Below are positions 9,628 to 20,728 of a stretch of DNA of 64,000 nt, piece by piece. The position numbers and the translations under genes were made by a program. The notes beneath the pieces were generated by a model. That model saw only the letters and a program-made list of their open reading frames with translations, did not search any database and had not been told where the DNA came from. The stretch lies in NCBI GenBank assembly GCA_039621445.1, contig CP154954.1, positions 37,557,703-37,621,702 on the forward strand, read 5' to 3'. The DNA is from Euglena gracilis (lineage: Eukaryota; Euglenida; Euglenophyceae; Euglenales). Numbering within the stretch: position 1 is the first letter of the stretch; every line of letters starts with the position of its first letter.

Positions 9628-9651
9628 ACTTTCGGAGTGTCTATTTTTTTC
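9628..9651 (+). ncRNA. Euglenid spliced-leader-like sequence (relic or SL gene)
   Basis: It reads ACTTTCGGAGTGTC followed by TATTTTTTTC. From memory, the euglenid spliced leader is ACTTTCTGAGTGTC followed by TATTTTTTTTCG, so this copy differs by one substitution and one T. It is followed by AGTATTTACCCAATGG. It could be an SL RNA gene (GT follows shortly) or the 5' end of a retrocopied trans-spliced mRNA. No Sm site or 5S rRNA gene is recognised next to it, so a relic is more likely. Confidence 0.5.
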
Positions 9652-10150
9652 AGTATTTACCCAATGGATTGCAGAAGAAAACATTTTCATTAACAAACAA
9701 CATTCTCGTTGACACATGAACACAGGAAGCTGGTTTGTCTACCCAACATGAAGCATTTGCACACCAAACTTAGGCATTAGGTGCTGAAATTAAGCAATTT
9801 TCACCCCGAAATATGCATCTGCCACTCATGCCAGCCAAAATTGTGTTTTCCACATGAAAATGGGATTTTATTACACCCAAAATTTGGCAGTTGCCACTCG
9901 AAATTAGGAATTTACACATGAAATTAGGATTTTCCTCCTCAAAATTAGGAATTTGCCTCTGCCAAATCTTAATTTCGGATGTTCATTTTGACAAGAGGGG
10001 CCACAATTTTGAGTCATTTGAAACCATTTCACACAATATTTGAGCCTTTTTTCGTCCATTATTAGGTAAATTTTGCCAGTGGGACACCGGCTGAGCATTT
10101 TTTAGTCATTCGAAAAATATGTAGGCAAATAACCCTTCACAATGACTATA
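9652..10150. repeat. Non-genic, with inverted CCTAATTTT phrases
   Basis: At 9840-9965 the phrase appears reversed (AAAATTAGGAATTTGCC), at least four times. The rest is AT-rich and shows no gene. Confidence 0.4.
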
Positions 10151-10400
10151 GAATGACCCAAAAAAAAAGGCTGAAATGGTAAAATTGGTCAAAAAAAGTC
10201 CAAAATCGGCAAAATTGACAAAAATTGACAAAAAATGACTTTAAATGGACAAAAATGCAGCCTCCACCAACGATGAACATGACCTTGAAGGGAGATTGGC
10301 GGCAAAATTGTTTTTGCATTCCAAGGCTGTGGTTCGGGTCATTTTCCTGTGAGTCACACGGCTGGCCGACGGCTGGCCGACGGCGTGCTCCCCCTTTGTT
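10151..10400. repeat. Uninterrupted copy of the repeat at 1800-1897 plus 2350-2493
   Basis: It is continuous with both halves of the repeat that the 1898-2349 MITE splits, and ends with the two GGCTGGCCGAC units and GGCGTGCTCCCCC. It serves as the empty site for that MITE. Confidence 0.7.
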
Positions 10401-11299
10401 TCTCAATTGTTCGAGGGCCCCAAAAATGACAACAATGACAGGGGGGGTCCTGCGGGACCCCCCTGTCGGGGTTCGAACTCAACCAGACAGGGGGGGAGGG
10501 AGGTTTGGGGACCCGAACCACCTAGCCTCCATTTGATCTCCGGGGTGACCATGGTCGACCCTCACACCCCATAATGCCCCAAAAAATCAAAACCCCTGGT
10601 GCAGCCAAACTGATTTGGGGCCAATCCCCCCTGGGGGGGGGGGCGCTTTTCCTTTGTCAGTTGGGGTGGATTGGAAATGGGGGAGGGGGACTCGGACCCC
10701 CTGTTCATTTGGGGAACTGAAGTGCAGAAGGGGGAGGGAAAGGTTTTGGGGGTCCCAATCGGATGATTGTCCCCACTTGTCTGGTCGAAAATTTAAATCA
10801 TCTGTTGGTCAGATTTGGTAATTCAGCAGCCATGTTGCCAAAAGTTTTTTTCAAGCCTTTTCAATAGATGACCACAGAATTCACCGCCCTGTATAAATGC
10901 ACATGAGATGTGTTGCACAAAAACACCAATTTCATGCAAATTGGCCATTGTGCGAAGAAACAAACCGGAATACAACGGAATGGTATGGTAAACTGAACGG
11001 CATCCACACCCTTGGGCTCTATGCTGAAAATCACCAGGCCAATCAAAGCTGGCAAACCCCCCCAAAAAGCCCCCCAAAACACCTTCTTTGCGTTTTTATT
11101 ATTATTCAAAAAAGCAAAAAAACAACGCCAAAGGGTTCAAAGGAAAATCTTTTTGAATAACAATTTTTTTCAGGATTATATCCAACCCACCATCACATCT
11201 TTGGGATGTCTTTTGGCCATTTTTGAAACATTTCGTTTTTGGTGTGAAACTGTACCAGTTTTTTTTTCATGAATTTTTGGGTGTCTTTTCCATGGGGGT
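10401..11299. other. Non-genic stretch
   Basis: It contains a MITE end ACCTAGCCTCC (10521-10531), several G/C-tract blocks and an A-rich part near 11100-11160. No gene is recognisable. Confidence 0.35.
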
Positions 11300-11512
11300 G
11301 GTTCGGGACGCGGGGAGGGGGGGACGCGGGGGGGGGGGACGCGGGGGGGACGCGGGGGGGAACCGTGGCCCAACCACCCCCACACGTTTTCTTTGGCGTC
11401 ACCTAAATTTGTATGTAATTTTCCTTTGGTCGACCAAAAAACGTGCCCGGCCAAAATCCGGGACGTGGGGGGGACGCGGGGGGGGACGCGGGGGGGACGC
11501 GGGGGGAACACC
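11300..11512. repeat. GGGGGGACGCG word arrays
   Basis: Two arrays (about 11308-11362 and 11462-11510) flank about 100 nt of other sequence in direct orientation. They are the reverse complement of the GCGTCCCCCC arrays at 6141-6195 and 7049-7085. Confidence 0.55.
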
Positions 11513-11940
11513 CCCCATAGAAAAAGGTGCATGATAGAGAGCTATTCCCAGCTTGGGGGAGCTTGGGCTTGGAATCTTGGGGGAGACCTCGGGGAGGGGA
11601 TGCCACCCTGTAATTCTCTGATGCAGATCCTTGCAAAATGTCCACAAGCAAAGATATCCCCCAAACCGTCAAGACTCTGCTGGCAGAATTTTCAAAGCAC
11701 CTAGAACAGCATCATCACAGTATGTTGGTGTTTCTATTTCCTCTCCATGCCCCCTCCCTGAGCTATTCCCTCCCGTGAGCTATTCCGGTGGTGGAACACT
11801 TTTTTTGGAGGGAAATATGGAAAAATTGGCCCAAGCCGAGACAATGGAGATTGGGCATTTTATGTCCGAAAATGGCCATCTTTGGTCATTTTTTTTGGGC
11901 CTCAAAAAAGTAGTGATTTTTTAGTGATTTTTTTTTCTTG

Positions 11941-12045
11941 GGAAGCTAGGCACAGTGGGGGGGAGGGGGTGGTCGAAGGGGGGCGAGCGGCCATGCGGGG
12001 GGTCCCGGACCCCCCCCCCCTCCCGAGTGGCACGCCTAGCCCCCA
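11941..12045. mobile_element. Partial GGAGGCTAGGC-family MITE
   Basis: AAGCTAGGCACAGTGGGG on the left and CACGCCTAGCCCCC on the right, with GCGAGCGGCC and GTCCCGGACCCC between. A stretch of the family's AT-rich middle (GTCCGAAAATGGCCATC) lies just outside at 11860-11940. Confidence 0.5.
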
Positions 12046-14424
12046 ATGACCACCCTCACCCCCAAAGCGTCCCCCCCCCAAAGTGGCCAAAAGCTTTGGT
12101 TTACGCCCTCAAAGTGGGCGTTTTCCTTCGGCACTTTTGGCGCCGAAGGCCAAAATTTGATCCCGCCCTCCTCAGAGTGGCCATTTTGGGGTCCCATGGT
12201 GCCTGGAGGGTATTGTGGAGAACTCATCATTTCCCATGGAAAATATATTTGCAGCAAATGGCTAACCCCCCCCTTAATAGAAGCACGGCTGCGTTTACAG
12301 CGGACCGCCGCCTCCGGCGGCGGGGGGTGCGCTTCTATTTGAACCCTACCTGCGCGATTTTTGTTGTTTTCCTTTAGAAATGCCGTCAAAATGGGGGGTG
12401 CACTTGGAGGGGGTGTGTTTTTATTTGGACCCTGCGCTTGTAATGGCCCCGTGCTTCTTTTGGGGGGTTTATTGAGTTGAGGCGTGTGGGCAGCTTTTGT
12501 TGGCGGCTGCCTTCTCTTCCTGTGTGGGATGGTTCCTTTAGGGTGGGTTTTTCGGGGGGCGGGATCTATTGTTTGTTCCCTTGCCGCGGTCTTGTGTTTT
12601 TTGTTCCTTTGTTTTTTCTTATTCTTTTTTTATTTGTTTGCTCTCTTTTCTTTTTGTTTTTGATGGGGAACCCCTGCTGTCCCCCGAGTTGTTGGCAATA
12701 CGCCCCCCAGGGATGGGAATGCCAGGCATAGTTGGCGTTTTTTTTTTAAAAAACAAAACAACACAATGTGCTTTTTTGAAAAAAGTCCCCAAAAACATCA
12801 AAAAACAAAAGGGAAATTTCATTGGAAAAACTCGTTATGAAACACCCAAACCATACTTCAAATCCCACTATGTTCAAAAACTTCCAAAAAATGGCCAAAA
12901 AACTTCCAAAGTGCAAAAAAAATTGCAATTTTATAATTTTTATTATGTTTTTGTGGAAGGAAGTTTTGGCAGAAAAAATGACTCCTCGTGGACGTTTTTT
13001 GTGCTTTTTAAAAAATGGTTAAAATAAAAAGCAACAACAAAAAGCAGTGCCCAAAAAAAATCAAGTTGCCAATATGATGCCAGGGAGACAAAACAATTTG
13101 AATGGGAAAATATTTTTCCCGCAAATTCTGGACAAAATTTTGTTCAGGATTTTCCCACCATTTCAGGAGCTATTAGTGTTTTTCCCGGCAAATTTAAGAA
13201 AATCTAATTTCGTCCATTGAACGCCCAAAAAGTTATCTGGTGCTTCGATTCTTGGAATGCATTTTTGTTCCAAAACAACTTTTAGACGGCCGTTTGTCAA
13301 TACAAAACAAAAAGCCCGTTTTTTTCAGTTTTTGCAATTTGAAATTTGGGATATAATCAATTTTTGACTGCTGGATTTGGGGAAACCTTAGGATTTTTAA
13401 TGATGACCCCAAGGACCCCTGACCCTCCCCAGGACCCCCCAGTCCCAGTCAGAGTCCCCCCCCCCCCCCAGGTGGCTGGGAGGGGCACAATATTTGATTG
13501 TATTGTACACCAAACGGACGAATTTTTTGCATTTCACACTGTCTATTTTTGCACTTCGGTCCTTTTTTTGCACTTTATCTCAAAAATGTTTGCAAATGTC
13601 ACCAATTTGTTTGCACTTTACCTCAAAAATGTTTGCACCTTTTCGGTTCGGGTGTTTTGCACAGTTGCCCCTTTTTGAACTTCAATGGGCGTGGATCTTT
13701 TTCAATTGTGCAGTGTAAGGCTTTTTATTGGGTAAAAATAACACGGCGGAGTGCAAATTTTGGCGATTTGGCTAACTAACTGTTGACAGATGTAGTTATG
13801 ATGGACGATCGGAAGGCTGCAGAAGTGAATTCATCCCTGAAATCCTGCAAATGCCTGTTTTTTTTTGTGGCAGAACATGTTATAGAGTCACTTTGTAGAA
13901 CCAGTTTGGAATATTGCTTGCAGATATTTTGAAAATTGACATTTTTTTGGCCGAAATGGCAGGGTCCAGGGGGGGGGCTTATCCAGGGGGGCGGGCCGAT
14001 CCTACCCAGTTTAGACCCCTTCGCGCGTGAATAACTCGGGCCTGGCGGGGAGTTGGGGGTCAAACCCAGGTGATTCGGAAACTAGAAATCCAGTCGCTCG
14101 CGACTGAAAAAAAATTCCGGGAACCGGGCCGGGATCATGGTGATAATCCGCCGGTTCCCAAGGTGACCCCGACCCGGGGGGGGCCGGGGGGGGGGGTCGA
14201 GGGGGGGTTTCGCCAGGGGTAAGCTTCGTTCTTACCCATAAAGGGATGAGAGCTCAGCGACCCCCCCCCCTCCCACCTTACCACCCAGGGGGGGTCGGCC
14301 ACCTACCTCACTACCGAAGGGCTTCCCATCCAACCCTTGAGGGAAATGTGTTTTTTGGCTGGTTTTGTGCCAAAATGGGCACTTCAGGCAAATGGATACA
14401 AAAAATTCGACTGCCAGCACACCC
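12046..14424. other. Non-genic stretch
   Basis: T-rich (12560-12660) and A-rich (12740-13100) low-complexity sequence. A segment at 13975-14065 is matched at 26735-26840 in inverted orientation (shared word CCAACTCCCCGCCAGGCCC), so it is part of a dispersed repeat. No gene is recognisable. Confidence 0.35.
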
Positions 14425-14469
14425 CTCCGTCCTGAGTCCTGTGTTTAAAACGCAGGACTCAGGACGGAG
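14425..14469. repeat. Perfect 17-bp hairpin, CTCCGTCCTGAGTCCTG arms
   Basis: The arms are 14425-14441 and 14453-14469 with an 11-nt loop and no T-tract behind. It could be the remnant of a foldback element; no RNA gene is recognised. Confidence 0.6.
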
Positions 14470-14912
14470 TACACGTCTAAGTAGCAGCTTTTGCCACAGA
14501 AGATGTCCTCCAGTTTATCCTCGGTCAGACGGCGATAACACCCTCTTGGTCGATGGGCTGCATGTGCAGCATTCAACCCGAACCCGGCACAGCTGGAGTT
14601 TTATGTTTTGAGAAAAACATATGCTTTTTTTAAAAAAACTTTTTGAAAACTTTTTTGGCTTTGTTTTGAACGAGCTGCCAGTTATGCTGGCGTTTGGATG
14701 GACAGGCATTCCAAAAAAACACACTGCAGGCAAAGGGTAACAAAAAATTGGCAAGTCCCAAAAACTTGCAAAAAAGTTCCAACAGTGCCAGACCATGGAG
14801 TCCCAAACCTCTTGACAAAATACTCTTTTATTTTAAAAAAGGTTCCAAAAACTTTGGCAAAGTCCAAAAATTATGGCAAAAGGTGCACAAATATCCTTGA
14901 TGGGGACCAGAC

Positions 14913-15064
14913 CTCATTTTCTGTGCAGCATCGTGCACCTCAGCCATTTCGGAATCTGTCAGAATGCGCCTGCGGCCACTTTTTTCATGCTCGTATATGA
15001 ACCATTTTCCTTCCAAAATTTCAACCAGCAATGAACTGTACTCCTTGCCTTGGAAGATGCAACC
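14913..15064 (-). other. Possible unassigned exon
   Basis: Minus strand, AG before and GT after, open for about 50 codons with a protein-like reading (GKEYSSLLVEILEGKW…, …GRRRILTDSEMAEVHDAAQK). No family is recognised and no neighbouring exon was found. It could be a piece of a transposon gene or chance. Confidence 0.2.
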
Positions 15065-15902
15065 TCACACAGCACAACACGTGGGACGGCATGTGAATTC
15101 ATGGCTAAAGAGGAGAAAAAGGAAAACTAAAATTCCTCCTTTTAATAAGGAAGAAAGAAAATTTTTTGGAACAAACCAGATTTTGCCAAAATTTATTTTT
15201 CCAAAATAAAAATTTTGCCAAAATTTTTTTCTCGTATTTTTTGCCGCAAATTTTGTCTTCCGTAATCATTAGCCACACTGTAAATGTAAATTGAAATCAA
15301 CACATCAACAACAGACTGTGCATAATCAATTTACCTCCCATCGGGCAGCAAAAATCAACAAAAAATTGGGGCGAAGTGCACCACCCCCAATTGACCCCCC
15401 CACCTAATGGAGAAAATAGCCAAACGAAAATTTTTGACCTCCTAATTGAGAATGGCTGGCAGCTGGGGTGGGAGATTTTTTTTTGAACGGTCCAAAAATG
15501 GCAAAAAAAATGGCCGGAAAGGGGCAATTTTGGACGACTGCGGCAATTTTGAAAAATCACCACCGATATTTTACACCATGGTCAAATGTGTCATTTGTGT
15601 ATGGTTGGCCAACACCCTCTCCCAAATTGATAGCTCCCTACAACATTGTGATTGAAAGTGCTCCCCAAGCTCCTTTTTCAAGACCCCGGGGGGTCACCCG
15701 CCCACCTGCCCCCGCTCGGCGCCCCCACCCAGGGGAGGGGCAGGGACCTCCCCCAGTCGGGTCCATTGTGATTTGGTGGGGAATTTGGTGGTTTTTTGGA
15801 TTTTTGATTTTTGGAGGCTTTGGAAATGTACAATTCTTTGCAATTTTTGCTTTTGCAATTTTTTTTGGATTCCAAGCGTTTGCTCATTATCCAAGTGTTA
15901 TT
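15065..15902. other. Non-genic stretch
   Basis: AT-rich, then C-rich; no gene is recognisable. Confidence 0.3.
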
Positions 15903-16128
15903 TAAAACCCCCCCCAAATAACACCCCCCCCAAATAACCCCCCCCCCCAAATAACAACCCGCCCCTCTGGGCCGATATTCGAGCCGCGCCAAATAACACA
16001 CCCCCCTGTTTTCCTTTGGTTTTACAAGTAAAAATAACCCCCCCCCCAAATAACACCCCCCCCCCTGGGACCCCAGTTCTGGTGCCCAAATAACACACCG
16101 GGGGGGGGTGTCTTATTTGGGGGGGGTT
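15903..16128. repeat. Mirrored AAATAACACCCCCC element
   Basis: C-tract plus AAATAAC units on the left are answered by GTCTTATTTGGGGGG on the right. The inner phrase TTTTCCTTTGGTTTTACA occurs inverted at 56985-57020, so 56930-57115 is a second copy in opposite orientation. Confidence 0.55.
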
Positions 16129-16410
16129 TACCTTGTTTTTCTATTACAGTGGCTCACTGTTCAATTGATTTTCTGAATCATCCAATTTCTGGCCAATTAT
16201 CCCAATCCTGGCAACCTCAAAAAACAGCTGATTAATTCCCCTTCCCAGTACCCCTGAAGAGCCAGCGCACAAGAAGGCAACAGAGTTGAAAATGCAGGCC
16301 CCATTGCGCCAAATGAGCTCAACTCGGTGAAAACAAATGGGCAAAGAAAGTTTGATCCAGCCTGTGGGGCCAATATCTTGGGTTTTTGGGGACAGGTTTT
16401 GGGTAAACCC

Positions 16411-16510
16411 TCCCCCCAAATAATACCCCCCCAAATAATACCCCCCCAAATTCCCCCCCCCCCCCCTCGGGGTCCAACTTTGGTGACTGGGTTAATACCC
16501 CCCCGCCCCC
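16411..16510. repeat. AAATAATACCCCCC word array
   Basis: Three units of C-tract plus AAATAATAC followed by a C-tract and GGGTTAATACCCCC. A relative of the 15903-16128 family with a different word. Confidence 0.5.
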
Positions 16511-17029
16511 CGGATTTCGGGCCGAAGGCCCGGATTTTGACCTGAAAATGTAAGTAAAAATCACAATCTGACAACAAATCTCAGAAAAAAATCGATTTTT
16601 CTGGGTCTAAATAAATTTCAGAAGAAAGTTCAAAAAATGAAGTTTCAAAAGGTTTTGGCGCTATTTTGAATCCTATGGGACTTCGAAAAATTTCGAAAAT
16701 TTTGGGGTGCTATTACCCCCCCCCTTGGGCCGGGATTTGGGGCAAAAAAAATATTACCGGGGGGGGGGCTTACAAAGGGCCAATATTTTGCTCATATTGC
16801 AAACATTGCAAGGCGGTGCAATATCTCACCAAATATGACCCCCCTTCCCAGACGCAAGATCAATGCCCCCACAATCACCAACCTTGCCGCCACCTGCCTC
16901 TGAAGCAAATTACATCCTTGAGAAATTTAATTAGGAACCAGGTAGCAAAATAACCTGCCCCCCCAGATAGACCCAAGCAAAGGTCCCAGGGGGTTCTTAG
17001 GGGGGTCTTGTATTGGAGGGGCATGGCGG
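16511..17029. other. Non-genic stretch
   Basis: AT-rich to mixed; no gene is recognisable. Confidence 0.3.
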
Positions 17030-17340
17030 AGGGGGTGTTCCCCCCGTGACCCCCCCGTGACCCCCCCCCGTGACCCCCCCGTGCCCCCCCCCCCCCCGTG
17101 ACCCCCCCGTGACCCGAACAAGGACCCTTTTCCGCGAAATTTTGTGGGGAAATTTTTTGGCCGGTGATGCCTAATTTGATAAATTTGTCAGGCAGATTCC
17201 TAATTTTGAGGTGCAAAATTTTCAATTTTGGGCTTGGTGATTCCTAATTTGGTGTCAAAATCCTAATTTCAGGTGTGGGTATTCCTAATTTGTGGAATTT
17301 TTCCCCAAAAATTCCGGCTCGGTGATTCCTAATTTTGCCA
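17030..17340. repeat. GTGACCCCCC array followed by CCTAATTTT phrases
   Basis: 17030-17115 alternates C-tracts with GTGA; 17160-17340 has about six CCTAATTTT phrases. The same pair of features occurs in the opposite order near 4830-5022. Confidence 0.5.
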
Positions 17341-17889
17341 CCAAAAATGTGGTGTTCCCCCCGTGACCCCCCCGTGACTCGAACCACCCCCGGAGGAGTG
17401 ATCCATATTGGGCGGAAAGGACATTTTTGGTGGGTTTTGGTTTTTCACCTCCAAAATTTGACTTCAAAAATGCATCTGGATTTGAGCTTTTATGCCTGTT
17501 GTTGGGGGACCCACTGGGTCCATTTGCCAGCCCACCAGACCCCGAACAAGGAAAGAAGATTCGCATAAAATTGTGAGAAAGAGATCACATGAACATTTTT
17601 TTTTCCGGCCCAGATGGCTGTTTTGTACACTTTTCCCACTGTCTGACTTAGCCGTTTTCGGGGGGTGGGGGTCAAAAAATCAATGTTTTCAAAATTTCTC
17701 GAAAATGATGCAAAATCAAAGGAAATTTCCGGAGACCTGATTTGAAGCCCTTGGAATACCCTATCTACTGGGATTTTGGTTTCCCTGCAACTCCCCGCCT
17801 AGCCCGAGATACGTTTACGAGAGCGAGAACGAGAGTTTTTTTTTTACGAGAGCGTTTTTCGGCCAATTTGGGACATTTTGTACACTTTT

Positions 17890-18560
17890 CCACTGTCCAA
17901 CTTAGCCGTTTTCCGCCAAAAAAGTCGGAAAAAAGCGAAATAAATCGAAATTTTTTTTTGCCCGAAACGATGTTTTTTTGGCCTCCCGGACCCGGACAAA
18001 CTGCTTTTGAGCCGAAAATGACCTTTTTTCGACCTGCCAGCGCCCCGTTTTGGGCCGCCAACCCATTGACTTTGGGTCAAAACCGGGTCAAAAAGTCGGA
18101 AAAAATTCGAATTTTTTTTTGCCCGAAACGATGTTTTTTGGCCTCCTGGACCCGGAAAAACTGCTTTTGAGCCGAAAATGAGCGTTTTTCGACCCGCCAG
18201 CATGGGATGCCAGCTCATTGACTTTGGGCCAAAGCCGGGTCAAAAAAGTCGGAAAAAATCGAAAAAATTTTTCCTGAAACGATGTTCTTTGGCCTCCCGG
18301 ACCCAAAAAAACTGTTCTTGGGCCGAAAATGAGCGTTTTTTTGACCCGCCAGCGCCCCCGCTTTTGGGCCTGAAACCAATGGATTTAGGGTCATTTTCGG
18401 GTCAAAAAGTCGAAAAAAAATCGAAAAACTTTTTTTTGCCCGAAACGATGTTTTTTTTGGCCTCCCAGACCCAGAAAAGGTGTTTTTTTTTAGCCAAAAA
18501 AGAGCGTTTTTCCACCCCCCGGCGCCCCGTTTCGGGCACAAAACCCTTGCATTTTAGTCA
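17890..18560 (+). repeat. Four-copy tandem repeat, about 150-165 bp
   Basis: The word (C)CCGAAACGATG recurs at 17960, 18122, 18273 (as CCTGAAACGATG) and 18439. Each is followed by GGCCTCC.GACCC and GAGCCGAAAATGA-like words and a GACC.GCCAGCGCCCC block. Copies differ by point changes and small indels, so the array is old. Confidence 0.6.
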
Positions 18561-18676
18561 AAAGAGCTCCTTGTAGTGGGCCGGTTTAAATGGGGGGTCA
18601 ATGAAGGGGTGGGTGCGCGCTTATTAAGAGCTCAGCACTATTCAGAACCTGGTCCGACCCCTCCCCTAGATGTTGG

Positions 18677-19490
18677 GTTCCCCAGGGTTCGATATAAGAA
18701 GGGCGTACATGGTTTAGGTGGGGGGGGTCCCCCCCCCCCTCCTGGCCCGCAGGGGGGTCCGGACCACCCCCCCCCACCTGCAAGGGGCGTCCGGACCGAC
18801 CCTGGGGGGGTACCCTCACCCCCCCCCCCTATTTGGCTAATGGCCGGGCTCCTTCAGACCCCCAATTAGCCAATTAGAGGGGGGACAATTAGGGGGGGGG
18901 GGGCTCGAGGACCCCGACCCCATAATTTTTGACGTGTGCAAAATTGGTCGATTTTTTGTGCATTTTTGGATTGGTTATGACTTTTTCTTATCCGGCAATT
19001 TTTAACATTTTCGAAGCGGACGTTTTTGGAGGTTTTCTGAGCCCTTGCCGAAATTGGCCAAAGTTGGCCAAGGGAACGTCCATTGGCCAATTGGGCTAAC
19101 CCCCCCCCCCCCCTAATTGGCTAATGGACCTCCCTCAAGGACCCCCAATTAGCCAATTAGGGGGGGGGGCAATTAGGGGGGGGGTGAGGGTACCCGGGCC
19201 CGGGACCCCCCCAAAAAGGGTCAATTTTTTCCTCCGGCGCTTTGCGCCGAAAATTTTTTGCATTTTTGGCCAATTTTTGCCCAAAAAGTGTCCAAAATGG
19301 CACTTTTGGTCGATTCGGGGGTCAAAAATTTTCGGCCCGGCGCTTTGCGCTGGGCCGAAAATCGGTCACCCTGACCGCGCCACTGTTTAGCTGGGGGGGT
19401 GTCCCCCCCACCCCCCCCCCATCCTTGCCCGCAGGGGGGGGGTCCGGACCACCCCCCCCCCTCCTCTCCTTATATCGAACCCTGCCGCAC
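18677..19490. mobile_element. Diverged copy of the CAGGGTTCGATATAAG element with insertions
   Basis: The left end CAGGGTTCGATATAAG (18677) and right end CTTATATCGAACCCTG (19469-19484) match the TIRs of the complete element at 34630-35036, as does the CGGCGCTTTGCGCCGAAAA core (19224-19250). It is twice the size because of a CTAATTGGCTAATGG-type mirrored unit near 18830-19170. No clear TSD. Confidence 0.5.
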
Positions 19491-20728
19491 CCCCCGCCCC
19501 CCTCCTTGACAGGTGCCAAAAATAACAGAAAATTTTCTTCCGGCGCACAGCGCCGGAAAATGAGCACAAACACCCTTTTTGCTGACTTTTGGCCATATTG
19601 CCCATTTTTTTGATGTGTTGGTGTTTTCCCCCAAAAACATGTTCAAAAAATTTCAAATAATGAGCATTTTTTGGATCGATTTTCGAAGAAAAATCAGGGA
19701 TTTTTGACCGATTTCGACCCGATTTCCGGCCCTTTGCCCGTCCATGAAATCGAAAAATTTTCGGCCCCCGCTCAGTTTCGAGGCAGGAGGGGGGGGTCCG
19801 ACCCACCCGCCCCCCTCCGTGTCGGAAGGGGGGTTCCGACCCCTCAAAGCTTCCCATTCATCCCTGCTCACCCCCCAATTGGCTACTTGTCCAGGGAAAC
19901 CCAGGGAAGCGGAGACTTTGCGGGGGTCAAATTTGCTTTCGGCGCCTTCGGCGTCAAAGGCAAATGGCCACTTTCCTTGAGGAGGCAAATTTGGCAAAAC
20001 GCTTTGGTCACTTCGGGGGGACACTGCGAGGGGTGAAGCATTTCCACTGGGTATGATCTGATTTACATCAGCTGTGTTGCTCTGAAGAGCCGTGGGGTTG
20101 CAGTGGTATGTTCAGAGAGTGATTTGTTGGATTTAGAAAGCATTTGCAAAAAATCACAAATTTTTTTTACTGCCAAGTACCAAAGTCTCTGCAACAGAAT
20201 CCCAAAAATTTGACAGCAGTCTCAAAAATTTTGGCGAAAGGTCCCAGGCGTTTTGGCAAAGGAGCCCAAAATTATGGCAAAGGTGGTCAACAATTTTAGT
20301 GGGACGTTCCAAAATTGTGAGCGTTAGGTGTAAATGAGTGTCGAGGCGAGGAAATGAAAGTCGTCAGAGCACATTTTTGCTTCATGTGGGGCTAACGTCT
20401 TGGGTAAGGAGTGCCAATATTCATGGCACTTGGGGTCAATATTTTGTGTACCAGGGGCCTGGGATTTGGGGACTTGGGGCCAAATTTCAAGGACGAGGTG
20501 CCAACATTTCCAGGAATGGCTGTAAATGAAGCTCTGGAACGTCCTGCCTTTTCCCCTGATTCCACAGCCATTTTGGGAACAGGAATAATTTGGGGGAGCA
20601 CGGACCGATTCATCAGTTGAACGCGATGAACTGCAGTCGGTTTGAACCAAAGTTCAAGAACAGGAAGAATGCCTCCGAATTGACACCATTTTGTACAGTC
20701 ATTTTTACCAGTCTGGTTCTATTCACAG
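19491..20728. other. Stretch upstream of the first recognised EF-hand exon
   Basis: No exon is recognised. The phase of the next exon requires an upstream exon ending after the first base of a codon; it may lie here or outside the window. Confidence 0.3.

Noticed and set aside
13530-13560. GTCTATTTTTGCACTTCGG as a second spliced-leader copy
   Set aside because: Only the T-rich middle matches; the ACTTTCTGAG part is absent.
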